From: Branchipolynoe longqiensis
Taxonomy: Eukaryota > Annelida > Polychaeta > Phyllodocida > Polynoidae
DNA length: 64,000 nucleotides
Assembly: GCA_030323885.1 (NCBI GenBank)
Contig: CM059192.1
Span: 63,543,593-63,607,592, forward strand
Direction: 5' to 3'
A model generated the notes under the pieces. That model ran no database searches. It was given only the letters and a program-made list of their open reading frames with translations, and had not been told where the DNA came from. Shown piece by piece: positions 63,311 to 64,000 of this stretch; within the stretch, counting starts at the first letter, position 1, and each line of letters begins with the position of its first letter. Both the position numbers and the translations under genes were made by a program.

Positions 63311-63499
63311 AAGTACCGACATGTGCAACCATGGCTTCCCCTTACTGAGGTGGCTTCACGGTTTGTATGGGGTTCTGAAACTCCACCTACGATGATTTTG
63401 AAACAAAGAATTCCGATCTATGAACGTCATCATTTTTTTTATAAAACTATCCCCAACTCTAGTGATAGCGTTTAAAGTAACTATTTACAGAACTTTCCG

Positions 63500-63776
63500 T
63501 GCAGATGGTCGTGGGTTCGAAACCTGGCTGACTCAAACCAATGACTTTCAAGATTGATACTTGTCACTACCTAGTGTGGTGCTCGTCATTAATAGGAATT
63601 GGCAGTGGCTGGTTGGCTCAGTGTCAAGATAATGTGACTGAGTGGGAAATCGGGTCATGGTGCCATTGGCCTGGTCCCTCAATGAGGCGGTACTGTAAAG
63701 TCGCCATGAGTGAAGTGAATTCGGTATTCATCCTGATAATGAACTTAGATGTTGCTAGGACATGAAAACCCCAAGA
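63500..63776 (+). mobile_element. SINE family 1, 5' truncated
   Basis: Begins at the B-box (GTGGGTTCGAAACC), continues GACTCAAACCAATGACTT, and ends GAACTTAGATGTTGCTAGGACATGAAAACCCC. Confidence 0.85.
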
Positions 63777-64000
63777 AGCTGATCAGCTAAATGTTTATGT
63801 ACCCGTTGGTGTCATTCCATGTAGTTTTCTTGTGCAAATTATAATTAACCATTGTACGAAACATGCCTTTAAAAACGAGGAGTGCGTGCCTATTGTAGTT
63901 ACCGTGTTGTAGTTGACACGCCACGCGGTTCTGTGGACAAAAAGTGATAATTGCTTACCAAATTTGAGCGTTTTTATCTGAAACCAAAACACAATTCTGA

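Overview
This is a 64 kb piece of nuclear genome from an animal. A spliced ribosomal protein SA gene (RPSA/uS2), tRNA-derived SINEs, RTE and CR1-type LINEs, DIRS-type retrotransposons and TIR elements together point to a marine invertebrate, but I cannot resolve the phylum. Two assembly gaps (8937-9433 and 25019-25041) and many long G or C runs mean fine structure nearby should be treated with care.

Layout. 1-4.2 kb: a minus-strand tyrosine-recombinase (YR) retrotransposon, gag then RT/RNase H then YR, running off the left edge. 5.4-8.9 kb: an almost complete RTE-clade LINE with one in-frame stop. 9.4-11.1 kb: the 3' half of a GC-rich Ngaro/PAT-like YR element ending in split direct repeats (B1-A2-B2), inserted into DIRS copy A. 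11.1-40.1 kb: four same-strand copies of one DIRS family. A (11.1-12.7) is truncated. B (13.3-18.1) is very decayed and carries a 20-unit hairpin array. C (19.9-25.0) is damaged, with an intact YR. D (34.6-40.05) is nearly intact with classic DIRS termini and an internal complementary region. Between C and D lie a decayed GC-rich YR element on the minus strand (25-30.1 kb), a piece of another (31-32.1 kb), a second plus-strand YR 3' half with B1-A2-B2 (32.1-33.5 kb) and a CR1-like fragment.

40-54 kb has no recognisable host gene. It holds satellite-like monomers of about 200 bp, foldback elements, a CR1-like LINE fragment, MITEs, a 2.87 kb TIR element and SINEs with clear target duplications.

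54.4-64 kb is RPSA on the plus strand: coding exons 54409-54541, 56696-56901, 60710-60869 and 61554-61681, with the acidic C-terminus beyond the window. Its introns carry two pairs of box C/D snoRNA candidates. One pair has 13-14 nt of complementarity to a conserved 28S rRNA segment (snR67/U31-like guide). The other has 10 nt of complementarity to a second 28S segment. The introns also contain tandem partial copies of exon 4, a 52 bp perfect inverted repeat flanking exons 3-4, several MITEs, and a 75 bp minisatellite that appears to have grown from the 3' half of a snoRNA copy.

The most unusual signals are the covarying stem-loops of the DIRS 5' leader and their expansion into an array in copy B; the snoRNA set in RPSA; the reversed internal complementary region of copy C; foldback elements inserted twice at the same CCGG of a satellite monomer; and a slippery heptamer exactly at the RNase H frame change of the first element. 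rRNA matches and family names come from memory, not from a search.
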